Assembly: GCA_010365115.1 (NCBI GenBank)
Contig: JAAFGX010000031.1
Span: 1 to 41,086, forward strand
Reading direction: 5' to 3'
Length of the DNA: 41,086 nt
Source of the DNA: Paludibacter sp.
GTDB taxonomy: Bacteria > Bacteroidota > Bacteroidia > Bacteroidales > Paludibacteraceae
The notes under the pieces are model-generated. The model saw only the letters and a list, made by a program, of their open reading frames with translations. It searched no databases and was not told the DNA's origin. The position numbers and the translations under genes were made by a program. Every line of letters begins with the position of its first letter. The stretch's first letter is position 1. Below are positions 8,805-15,798 of this stretch, one piece after another.

Positions 8805-8829
8805 CTTGGCTATTGGCTCTTGATTCTTG
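8805..8829 (-). repeat. Short copy of the CAAGAATC-type repeat
   Basis: Read on the minus strand this is CAAGAATCAAGAGCCA followed by ATAGCCAAG. It is nearly two units of the 14-bp repeat that forms the array at 32397-32550. It sits in the 130-base gap between the SDR and the FAD oxidoreductase genes. Confidence 0.45.
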
Positions 8830-8898
8830 CGGTCTATATAATGTTGGCTGAAATCCAAGTGAAATTAATTTATTAGAAACTGTTCAAAAAAAAATAAT

Positions 8899-10503
8899 AT
8901 GAGCATTGAAAAATACGATAGCATTGTTGTAGGAGGCGGAATTGCAGGATTAACTTCTGCTGCATTTCTGGCTCGTGAAGGACAAAAAGTGTTGCTTATT
9001 GAAAAAAACAAGGAAATAGGTGGCTTACTAAACACTTTTGAACGTGATGGATTTCATTTTGAGGCAGGTGTGAGGGCTTTGGAAGATGCCGGAATAATTT
9101 TCGCCATGTTGAAAGATCTGGGTATTGAACTCGAAGTAGTTAAAAGTCCGGTTACTGTAGGTGTTGAAAACGAATTGCTAAACATTGAAAATTTAAACAG
9201 TTTAAATGAATATAAAAATCTGCTTGTCAGATGCTTTCCCGAAAACGAAGTAGAGATTAATAACCTTTTAAGAGTTATAAGGAAAGTAATGAAACACATG
9301 GATGTTTTGTATGGAGTGGAAAATCCTGCTTTTAAAGACTTAAAGCGTGATAGAGTCTATATATTCAAAAAACTGTTGCCCTGGTTGCCTAAATTTATTT
9401 TTACCGTTGGAAAAATAAACCGAATGAACATGCCTGTAGAAGGCTATCTAAAAACAATTATTTCAAACCCCTCGCTTATTGATGTTATTTCTCAGCATTT
9501 TTTCAAAAACACACCAACCTTTTTTGCACTGAGTTATTTTTCGTTGTATCTCGATTATTTCTACCCTGTTGGTGGTGTCGGTAAATTGGCAGAGGCACTT
9601 GAGCACAAAATAAAAAGTTATAATGGGGAAATAATAAATGAGACTAAGATAGTTGAAATACTTGCTGATAAAAAAATATTAAAGGATGATAAGGGCGGGT
9701 CATTTGAATACGATAATCTAATTTGGGCGGCCGATTTAAAAACATTTTATAATATTACCAATACAGTAGGTTTACCACCCAAAATAAGTGATGATTTCAC
9801 TCTGTTGAAATCACAAATGCTGGAGAGCCGCGGAGGAGATTCTATCTTTAGTTTGTATCTGGAAGTAGATGAACCGTTGGAGACTTTTGGAAAGATTGCA
9901 CATGGTCACTTTTTTTATACTCCATCAAAAGTTGGCTTAGGTGAAACGCATAGAGGTGAACTGAACACTATGCTTGATAATTGGTCAAACGTAACAAAAG
10001 AGGAGTTACGGAGTTGGTTCGAAAAGTTTACTAAACTGAATACATACGAGATATCTATACCTGGTTTAAAAGATTCCACTTTGGTTCCTCCCGGAAAAAC
10101 AGGTATGATTGTCAGTTTTCTTACTGAATATGATTTATTCGAACGGATTGAAAAAAATGGCTGGTACAATGAATTTAGAACAGAAATGGAAAATAGAATG
10201 ATAGATGTGCTTACCGGTTCTATTTATCCTATGCTAAAAAGTAAAGTTATTGCACAATTCTCGTTTACTCCCTTAAGCATAAAAAGCAGGGTGGGCACTT
10301 CTGAGGGTGCCATTACCGGTTGGTCTTTTGAAAAGGCAATTCCTGTTGTACATAAAATGCAATTTTCCGATCGATCAACTCTTACACCTATTCCATCCAT
10401 TTTTCAAGCGGGTCAGTGGGCTTTTAGTCCGGCTGGTGTGCCCATGTCAATTCTTACAGGTAAATTGGCCGCAGATAAAATTACGAAGAAAATTAAAAAA
10501 TGA
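8899..10503 (+). CDS. FAD-dependent oxidoreductase, phytoene desaturase/carotenoid isomerase-like
   Basis: This 534-residue protein has the N-terminal dinucleotide-binding motif GGGIAGLTSAAFLAREG (12-28) and the matching IEKNKEIGGLL segment (34-44) of the CrtI/CrtISO/RetSat amine-oxidase superfamily. Near the C-terminus, IFQAGQWAFSPAGVPMSILTG is the second FAD contact. Family members desaturate, saturate or isomerise polyenes and related lipids. No crtB, crtE or lycopene cyclase genes are in the window, so carotenoid synthesis itself is not indicated. It closes the DUF2141/SnoaL/SDR gene set. The combination suggests modification of a membrane lipid or polyene. The precise substrate is unknown. 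Confidence 0.88.
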   Translation: MSIEKYDSIVVGGGIAGLTSAAFLAREGQKVLLIEKNKEIGGLLNTFERDGFHFEAGVRALEDAGIIFAMLKDLGIELEVVKSPVTVGVENELLNIENLNSLNEYKNLLVRCFPENEVEINNLLRVIRKVMKHMDVLYGVENPAFKDLKRDRVYIFKKLLPWLPKFIFTVGKINRMNMPVEGYLKTIISNPSLIDVISQHFFKNTPTFFALSYFSLYLDYFYPVGGVGKLAEALEHKIKSYNGEIINETKIVEILADKKILKDDKGGSFEYDNLIWAADLKTFYNITNTVGLPPKISDDFTLLKSQMLESRGGDSIFSLYLEVDEPLETFGKIAHGHFFYTPSKVGLGETHRGELNTMLDNWSNVTKEELRSWFEKFTKLNTYEISIPGLKDSTLVPPGKTGMIVSFLTEYDLFERIEKNGWYNEFRTEMENRMIDVLTGSIYPMLKSKVIAQFSFTPLSIKSRVGTSEGAITGWSFEKAIPVVHKMQFSDRSTLTPIPSIFQAGQWAFSPAGVPMSILTGKLAADKITKKIKK

Positions 10504-10557
10504 TTTCTAGTGTTATATTAAGACTGTTTTGACGCTCAATTCTCTTAATGCGAATAA

Positions 10558-10609
10558 CCCGTTTAAACGAGATGAACGCTTCTTACCTTACATCCCGTTC
10601 AAACGGGAT
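10558..10609. repeat. CCCGTTnAAACGGG palindromes
   Basis: There are two related palindromes: CCCGTTTAAACGAG (10558-10571) and ATCCCGTTCAAACGGGAT (10592-10609). They resemble ATCCCGTTACACGGGAT at 17276-17292 and the segment at the window's right end. They may act as REP-like hairpins after the oxidoreductase gene. No T-tract follows. Confidence 0.5.
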
Positions 10610-10650
10610 TATAGGATTATAACAGACAATTTATACTTAACATAACTAGC

Positions 10651-10774
10651 TGTACTTTACTAAAAATTAATCTTGAACCACAATAGGCGCAATAGTATAC
10701 TTCTACTTTACCAAAATAGATATTGTGACTATTGTGGTTTGTTTTGTTTTATTTTGGTTAGATAAAACTAATCA
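10651..10774. repeat. Inverted-repeat element family 2, copy 2
   Basis: TACTTTACTAAAAATTAATC is followed by AACCACAATAGGCGCAATAG at the left. Read in reverse complement, the right side gives AACCACAATAGTCACAATA. The cores match the copy at 3299-3484, but the central segment is shorter here. The right end reaches the stop codon of the PEGA lipoprotein gene (10768-10770), so the element lies between two convergent genes and could serve as a transcription barrier. Confidence 0.6.
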
Positions 10775-11271
10775 TTCATTTCTAATATTTTTGTTTTTTC
10801 TTTCTCGAATTCCTCTGCAGTAATAATTTTTTCATCCATTAGTTGTTTTAATTCACGAAGTTTATCAGCTTTCGAAGATGGATTATTTTGAAGTTGTGGT
10901 GTCTTATATTGAACCTCATCCGCTGCATTAATATATTTCAGTTCGTAATTATGAACAGGATTGTATTTCATAGTCCAGAGGAAGGGTACAACAAAAAAAA
11001 GACCACCAATAATAGCACCTACATTTACATCTTCATCTTTAGTAATGGTTGATACCAAAGGTTTAAAACCTTCTTTCTCGATCTTTAACGTCATTGTATT
11101 TCCAACAATTTTCGAATCGGTATGTGAATAAGGAGTTTCACCTACTAATTGTCCATCTATATATAATTTTGCGTTGCTCGGATTCGATTGTATCAGGGTA
11201 GTACTTGAACAACTTGCAAATAGAATTGAAATAGCAAGAATAAAACTTACTGAACGAGTTACTTTTTTCAT
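10768..11271 (-). CDS. PEGA-domain lipoprotein with C-terminal SHOCT-like helix
   Basis: This 167-residue protein has a lipoprotein signal peptide ending in the lipobox LFASC (cysteine 21). A PEGA domain follows (about 25-75: TTLIQSNPSNAKLYIDGQ, then KIEKEGFKP), then a hydrophobic segment (VGAIIGGLFFVVPFLW, about 87-102). The C-terminal LRELKQLMDEKIITAEEFEK looks like a SHOCT motif. PEGA domains occur in envelope proteins and SHOCT motifs are thought to mediate oligomerisation. Its start overlaps the stop of the upstream small gene by four bases (ATGA), so the two are translationally coupled. The envelope role is inferred. Confidence 0.82.
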   Translation of the reverse strand: MKKVTRSVSFILAISILFASCSSTTLIQSNPSNAKLYIDGQLVGETPYSHTDSKIVGNTMTLKIEKEGFKPLVSTITKDEDVNVGAIIGGLFFVVPFLWTMKYNPVHNYELKYINAADEVQYKTPQLQNNPSSKADKLRELKQLMDEKIITAEEFEKEKTKILEMND

Positions 11272-11465
11272 TTTATATTTTTTTTGTTAATTAATTTAAA
11301 GGAATACCGCATTATTAAAACACCAATTAATAATATAAGAAATCCTCCTGCAAGAACTCCTGTACCATAGTTTGTTAAAGAACCAAAAGCCAGAAAACAA
11401 TTTATTATGCCGTATAATGCATAAATAATTAGCAGAACAGATATAGTAATTAAAATGTATTTCAT
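11268..11465 (-). CDS. Small two-helix membrane protein, unknown
   Basis: This 65-residue protein has two predicted transmembrane segments (about 4-28 and 36-54) joined by a short polar turn with FGSLTNYG, and a basic tail KLINKKNIK that is probably cytoplasmic. It shares an ATGA overlap with the PEGA lipoprotein gene, good evidence that both are real and co-expressed. I do not recognise the family. Confidence 0.65.
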   Translation of the reverse strand: MKYILITISVLLIIYALYGIINCFLAFGSLTNYGTGVLAGGFLILLIGVLIMRYSFKLINKKNIK

Positions 11466-11477
11466 TTTTTAAATAAA

Positions 11478-11512
11478 AATATCCTGGCAAGCAAAAAGTC
11501 ACTTGCCAGGAT
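11478..11512 (-). terminator. Hairpin terminator between the Bor-like and small membrane genes
   Basis: A perfect 11-bp stem, ATCCTGGCAAG (11481-11491) with CTTGCCAGGAT (11502-11512), has a ten-base loop. On the minus strand it is followed by ATTTTTATTT. It lies 12 bases beyond the Bor-like stop codon, so it likely ends that transcript, perhaps partially, before the two downstream lipoprotein-operon genes. Confidence 0.75.
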
Positions 11513-11523
11513 CATGTTTATGT

Positions 11524-11817
11524 TTACTTGGTTATAGTAACAGTAGTAGGAGTATAAATGCCACCTGTTAAAAGAGCAAGAAAACCATCTACAAATGAAT
11601 GAGATACTGTAATTGAATAATCTTTTGCATTACCTGACAAATCATTTACATTAGCTGTTGAAATTGGAGCTAAACCATTAATTAAATAATGATTGTGTGC
11701 AACAATTTTAGTCCCTGTTTGTGGCCCATTACCAATTGTAGCAGTGAATGTGTAACATGATGTCATCATAATAGCTATTGCAAAAATGAAAGACATTTTC
11801 AAAAAACCTTTTTTCAT
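11524..11817 (-). CDS. Bor-like lipoprotein
   Basis: The likely start is the ATG at 11817, giving 97 residues: basic MKKG, a hydrophobic stretch and the lipobox MMTSC (cysteine 20). A frame open to 11910 would add 31 residues that bury the signal peptide, so it is rejected. The rest resembles the phage lambda Bor family: HNHYLINGLAP in the middle, then VSHSFVDGFLALLTGGIYTP near the end, matching the Bor F-NGLLGFITLGIYTP segment. Bor is an outer-membrane lipoprotein tied to serum resistance in enterobacteria. In this phylum only an envelope location can be inferred. The two cysteines near the Bor C-terminus are absent. Confidence 0.75.
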   Translation of the reverse strand: MKKGFLKMSFIFAIAIMMTSCYTFTATIGNGPQTGTKIVAHNHYLINGLAPISTANVNDLSGNAKDYSITVSHSFVDGFLALLTGGIYTPTTVTITK

Positions 11818-11910
11818 TATAAATATTATTAATATTTTTTTGCCTACTCTATAGCTTTTCGGCTTTCGCTCCTTACTCTGTTCTGGATTTTCAGGGTATT
11901 CCATTTTCAT

Positions 11911-12562
11911 TATATATTTTACTCCGCATGAGCAAAAAACGTATTTTTAGTTTTTTTACAGGAATTAAAACCCTTTGTTCACTCTGGTTGTTAGTTCGGT
12001 GAAAGATGCACGGCGAAGCATCTTTCTTAAAAAAAATATTGAACGTTGATTTACCTGATCATAAATATTTAAATACCTATGCCGAATATTTAAATGTACC
12101 CGTTAATGAAATTGTTTATTTTAACAGTTATTTTATTAAGACTGCAAATTTATACATTATATTTATTTTAACCAAGTAAATTTTCAATTATTTTTAAGAA
12201 ACTAAATAATACCATATTATTGTTCGAATACAATAAAAATGCAAAAAGCTATACAGACCTGAGTGATGAGCACCGGTTGTTTTTAGTTGAGAAAAAAGTC
12301 TAGTGCATTGTTCGGCGAATTTCTTCGCCTTCGTCGTCCCAAAAATGAAGTCTTCAGGCTTTCCTATTCAATAAAAGAAGAAAATGGCATAAGAGAGTAT
12401 GTCTTTTTGAATCATATATTTACAATTCAACCAAAAGAACTATATTTGCAAAGTTAAACAGTAAATAATAATGATCTCAACAAATCAATAGCATCAAATA
12501 TAGAAAGCTATGGCTTTCCTTTTAGCCGAACATTGGGTAATAAAATTGTCTGAAATAAAGAA
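11911..12562. other. Gene-poor stretch with short open fragments
   Basis: No intact gene is visible in these 650 bases. A 57-codon frame at 12006-12179 (plus) begins MHGEASFLKKIL and contains LNTYAEYLNVPVNEIVYF. The latter faintly recalls the first helix of an AraC-type DNA-binding domain, but the match is too weak to name. From 12180 to 12562 only short frames broken by stops remain. The texture suggests decayed genes next to the GxxExxY remnant that follows. Confidence 0.4.
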
Positions 12563-12727
12563 ATGCCATTCTTTTATAAACAGCAACAAATAGGAACAAG
12601 ACGTGCTGACTTTTTATTGGAAGGTTTGCTATCCATTGAATTAAAGGCAATTATAGGTTTACAAATCAATTTTGGCTCTATAAGTATGGAATTTAAGCTA
12701 CTGACAATAATAATTTCAAATAAATGA
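12563..12727 (+). pseudogene. GxxExxY (PDDEXK_3-type) protein remnant
   Basis: The 54-codon frame reads FFYKQQQIGTRRADFLLEG, SIELKAI, then LQINFGSISMEFK. This matches the middle (VxYKGxxIGxxRADFLVEd..IVELKA) and the end (LLINFGSxSLEFKR) of GxxExxY proteins. About twenty residues between those blocks are missing, as is the N-terminal GxxExxY half. I take it as an internally deleted, truncated copy. It is not expected to be functional. The family has a restriction-endonuclease-like core of uncertain role. Confidence 0.65.
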
Positions 12728-12740
12728 ATCAGCAACCTTT

Positions 12741-12777
12741 TAATCATATTCATCATTGAATCAAGGTTTAGATAGGA
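12741..12777 (+). repeat. Dispersed repeat family 3, copy 3
   Basis: TAATCATATTCATCATTGAA followed by TCAAGGTTTAGATAGG is a diverged copy of the phrase flanking the CNNM gene at 4004-4036 and 5480-5507. It lies just after the GxxExxY remnant. Confidence 0.4.
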
Positions 12778-12935
12778 TGGCTCTGTTGAGCTAAGGTTCA
12801 CGCAATAACACTCAGAAAACGGTTTTCAGACAGAATGTTTACGAAAAAATTTGAATCACTGGAATAAAAAAGTACAATTCACATAAACTGTAAATTCACG
12901 AAAGTGTACTTATTATTTTCATTAAAATAGGCAAA

Positions 12936-13901
12936 ATGAACGGAAAACTAGAATCACAAACCGACTCAACCGAAAAGACTGAATTCCAATATGAAATCAC
13001 TCTTTTTGTTATTCCGGCCCTTGCAACTATCGACTGGTCAAATCCTTCCGTTCTGTTTAAAACTACCCTGAAATGCTTTATCAGGGCTTTAACTGCCAGA
13101 AACCTGTATACAATAGGACATACCATTATCAGAATTAAATCACCCAATTCACCAGAACCCGTTTATGTGGCTATGTCAGGTAAATTTCATACCGAAAAAG
13201 TAACATCGGTAGTATGGAAAAGAATGGGATTAGGAGTACTCGGAACAACACTGAAAGGTCATGTTGAACCTGAAAAGAGAATGCATAAAGGCCTGGAACT
13301 ATATGCTAAAAGAGGGATGTTAGGCTATATTCGGTTTAAAGTCAATGAACAGTCTATCGACCGGGTTTATGAATTTGTAAACCATTTTAAAATTAAATCG
13401 ACCCTGAAATGTGCTCCTTCCGAACTTTACAACGGAGCCACTTGGCCTCGTTATGAAAAAGAAGGTTCAGGTTGTTCCAGTTTCGGAATGGCATTGCTGG
13501 ATGTAGCAGGAATACTTCCTTCAGGTTCGGAAGAATGGAGAGTTGATGTAAAAATTCCGATGCACCTTATTGGGGGAGAATTTAATCAAAATAAAAAGAT
13601 TAAAATCAGCACCATTCTCAATACTACATCCTGGTATAGTGGTGAAGGAATAGAAGATATTGATTATGTCAGGTATACTATTTACGATCCTGCAAAGATT
13701 TTTGAATGGATTAAAAGATGTAGAATCCAAAATAATTACGGTTATATAGCAGAAAATGAAAATAGTATTGCCGGACTCCAGATTGACATGAGTCATGCAC
13801 AGTTTACCGAACCTGTTTTTTTAAAACGCATAGCCTCTAACTTGTTTGTAAAACATTATTACCACGAAATCAAGGATTTGATTGTTGATGATGCCATTTA
13901 A
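12936..13901 (+). CDS. Unknown protein, possible permuted NlpC/P60 (YiiX/LRAT-like) fold
   Basis: I do not recognise this 321-residue protein by name. It has no signal peptide. TIGHTIIRI (about 61-69) followed by a Tyr-Val strand, and much later EGSGCSSFGMALLDVAGILP (about 175-194), place a histidine well before a cysteine that starts a helix. That order (His, then Cys at a helix start) is the hallmark of circularly permuted NlpC/P60 or LRAT-like enzymes, whose members are cysteine hydrolases or acyltransferases acting on peptides or lipids. The assignment is an inference from motif order alone. Neighbours are a GxxExxY remnant and a DUF6629 gene on the opposite strand, giving no functional context. 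Codon texture looks like that of adjacent intact genes. Confidence 0.55.
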   Translation: MNGKLESQTDSTEKTEFQYEITLFVIPALATIDWSNPSVLFKTTLKCFIRALTARNLYTIGHTIIRIKSPNSPEPVYVAMSGKFHTEKVTSVVWKRMGLGVLGTTLKGHVEPEKRMHKGLELYAKRGMLGYIRFKVNEQSIDRVYEFVNHFKIKSTLKCAPSELYNGATWPRYEKEGSGCSSFGMALLDVAGILPSGSEEWRVDVKIPMHLIGGEFNQNKKIKISTILNTTSWYSGEGIEDIDYVRYTIYDPAKIFEWIKRCRIQNNYGYIAENENSIAGLQIDMSHAQFTEPVFLKRIASNLFVKHYYHEIKDLIVDDAI

Positions 13902-13949
13902 GTAATTGAAAATTATTATTGATATGTTATTTTGGAATAACTTTCAGTG

Positions 13950-14003
13950 CCGATAGCTATCGGTATAGGCTTGTAACCTGTCTACCGCAGGCAGGCTCGT
14001 AAC
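13950..14003. repeat. Palindromic repeat cluster
   Basis: CCGATAGCTATCGG (13950-13963) is a perfect palindrome. The segment CTACCGCAGGCAGG (13983-13996), flanked by GTAAC on both sides, is related to the CTGCCGCAGGCA core of the composite repeat at 17276-17362, 18795-18850 and 40998-41086. Confidence 0.5.
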
Positions 14004-14059
14004 TAAATACTTGTAACTACTTAGATATGGAAACTCGTCTTTTTCTTAGGATTAAAAAT

Positions 14060-14102
14060 ACTAAAAAAAAATAGTGCAAACCAATTAGCGGTGCACTATT
14101 TT
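14060..14102 (-). terminator. Rho-independent terminator for the DUF6629 gene
   Basis: A perfect ten-base stem AAATAGTGCA (14069-14078) with TGCACTATTT (14092-14101). On the minus strand it is followed by a run of nine T, the classical form. It lies about 150 bases beyond the stop of the minus-strand DUF6629 gene and could also stop transcription from the plus-strand gene before it. Confidence 0.75.
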
Positions 14103-14251
14103 ATAAATTTATAGAAGAATATTTCTTGATTTGGACTTTGGAGAACTTTGTTGCTCAACATTTAATAATGCTGAGATTTACAATAGGAAAGTAGAATGAC
14201 ATACATTAGCCTTATATCCTTATTTATTTTGTTTTAAAGCATTAAAATATT

Positions 14252-14914
14252 TCATTTGGATTTATAAAACAAGAATTTCCTTCTTGCATCCCTGAGTATC
14301 CAGAATATCACCAAACTTATTATTGCTGCAAAAAAACACCACACGGATGTGAGGAATTGAGTGAAAAATATCATCGTTACTAAACAAGATAAACTCATCA
14401 ATATGCCCAACAAATAGGTTCTCTTAACTGTAGAAATGAAAAGTGGTGCTATAGAAGTAATCAGATATATTGAAAAAGCTATTAATTGCAATGTTTTAGG
14501 CATTATTTCTACATAAATAATATGATAGCCACTGATTACTGGGTTTACCGGAATTAAGATTAAACAAACGATGTAATACAACGACAGTATTATTCCTGAA
14601 CCCAATAGTACTCTCAATATCTTTTTCCTCTTTTTCTTTTCCTCCATCAATAAAACGGATAGTGGAATCATTACCGGCCAAAAGACCTGAGCCATGATAA
14701 GAAACGTATAAGATGCAATTTTTTCGATCCCTTCGAAATATGGATTTTGCAGCGATAACCATACAAAGCCTTCTGCAATTTGTTGAAAGGCGAAAAATAA
14801 AGGAATGCTTGCAAATACTATTTGAGAAGGTTTATGAACATTTTTAATTGCAGCAATTCCAATTCCTGCAATTATTATTCCACCGGCAAAACTTGCTTCT
14901 GTTGAAAAACACAT
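14252..14914 (-). CDS. DUF6629 family membrane protein
   Basis: This 220-residue protein has about seven transmembrane helices. The N-terminus MCFSTEASFAGGIIIAG and the segment KNVHKPSQIVFASIPLFFAF, then QQIAEGFVWLSL, are the conserved core of DUF6629 as I remember it. It should lie in the inner membrane. Its function is unknown. It stands alone between a strong terminator on one side and the T9SS-tail remnant on the other. Confidence 0.8.
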   Translation of the reverse strand: MCFSTEASFAGGIIIAGIGIAAIKNVHKPSQIVFASIPLFFAFQQIAEGFVWLSLQNPYFEGIEKIASYTFLIMAQVFWPVMIPLSVLLMEEKKKRKKILRVLLGSGIILSLYYIVCLILIPVNPVISGYHIIYVEIMPKTLQLIAFSIYLITSIAPLFISTVKRTYLLGILMSLSCLVTMIFFTQFLTSVWCFFAAIISLVIFWILRDARRKFLFYKSK

Positions 14915-15064
14915 TTTTTTTAGATTTTAAGTTGAATAACTAAATTATAGATTTTTTTTAATATTGTGAATGAGTTTTAATAAGACGTAAAAGTAGGTAC
15001 GCACAATAAGTTAATTGTTACATATTAAAATTGAATTATTACATCAATCACACATATTAATTAG

Positions 15065-15286
15065 CTTAAAACTTTTCCTGTAGAAAACACACTAAATATT
15101 TTGAGCGAATCAGCCAAAATGAGAACAATACAAATTACAACTCTGAGCGGCTCGAAAGTATTAATGAAAAAATGTTCGGGAAATACAACAGAAGTTATAA
15201 ATGTTGACCGACTTAATCCCGGGAATTACATTGTTGTAATTGATACTGATAAAGGGATTATTACAACGAAAGTGATTAAAAAATAG
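15065..15286 (+). pseudogene. Orphan type IX secretion C-terminal sorting domain (gene remnant)
   Basis: The frame is open from just after the stop at 15062-15064 to 15286 and has no start codon at its head. It reads FPVENTLNILSES, RTIQITTLSGSKVLMK, INVDRLNPGNYIVVIDTDKG and ends KVIKK. This is the type A T9SS sorting domain pattern (YPNP-like entry, G-K/V strand, L..G.YIV, final KVIK). Such domains sit at the end of large secreted proteins, and here the rest of the protein is missing. The remnant implies the genome encodes or once encoded a T9SS cargo here, later cut by deletion. A TTG at 15101 or ATG at 15119 could start a short peptide, but it would have no signal peptide. Confidence 0.75.
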
Positions 15287-15294
15287 ATATTGAG

Positions 15295-15323
15295 AAAGAC
15301 AGGTTGATAGCCTGTCTTTTTTT
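15295..15323 (+). terminator. Rho-independent terminator after the T9SS-tail remnant
   Basis: AAAGACAGG (15295-15303) and CCTGTCTTT (15311-15319) form a perfect nine-base stem with a seven-base loop, followed directly by further T residues. It probably ended the lost cargo gene. Confidence 0.85.
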
Positions 15324-15443
15324 AGATAATTCATACTCCGACCCAGGGTTGCTTAAAAAATCAGTATCAATTCTACTTCTATGTTGTAATCCAAATATCA
15401 AGAGTATTTTTATATATTCTTAGTAATTGAGTAAAAATTGTAT

Positions 15444-15451
15444 TATCTTTG
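15444..15451 (+). promoter_or_regulatory. -7 box of the small RNA
   Basis: TATCTTTG matches the Bacteroidota consensus TAnnTTTG exactly and lies five bases before the first base of the outer stem of the structured RNA. TTG at 15427-15429 is present upstream but at 14 bases, closer than the usual spacing of about 19-21. Confidence 0.55.
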
Positions 15452-15455
15452 TTCT

Positions 15456-15566
15456 CAGAAAGTTGAAGAGGAAATAGGCTCTGCTGGGGAGCAACCTATT
15501 AGCAATAAACTTTCTGCGTTATACAGTAAATGTAAAGGGGATGGCATTTTGCTGTCCCTTTTTTTA
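15456..15566 (+). ncRNA. Structured small RNA of about 111 nt, unknown class
   Basis: A free-standing non-coding RNA is supported by three kinds of evidence. A TAnnTTTG box lies just upstream. A nested fold has CAGAAAGTT (15456-15464) pairing perfectly with AACTTTCTG (15508-15516), and inside it AATAGG (15473-15478) pairing with CCTATT (15495-15500) and a GCT/AGC tip around GGGG. A strong terminator follows: GGGATGGCA (15538-15546), loop TTT, TGCTGTCCC (15550-15558), then seven T. No gene follows on the plus strand, so it is not a leader riboswitch for a neighbour. I do not recognise the family. A 6S-like or Bacteroidales-type small RNA is conceivable. It lies next to the IS110 transposase but is transcribed in the opposite direction. 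Confidence 0.75.
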
Positions 15567-15798
15567 CTTTTACTGGTATCGCCTAATGGTCTAAAAAAAC
15601 CCATTATTATATTCTGCGAACTATACCAAAAAGCAAATCCAATTATAAAACCCCACAAAAACAACCTTCTATCAGTAGACTAAGCTACAAACCCCTGTTT
15701 CAGTTAAGTAGGAAAAGTGCCACAGACTTTGAAAGCAGACTCAGCTGCAAGTAGAAACAAGTGGTCACTTCAGATATTGATTGTTTTCGTAGGTTTTA

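Noticed and set aside
11818-11910. 31-residue N-terminal extension of the Bor-like protein
   Set aside because: It would place a charged stretch before the lipoprotein signal peptide. The ATG at 11817 gives a normal lipoprotein start.
15438-15683. 81-codon plus-strand frame over the small RNA
   Set aside because: It covers the -7 box, all RNA stems and the terminator, and reads through the T-tract. The hydrophobic stretch is just the terminator's T run. The RNA explains the sequence better.
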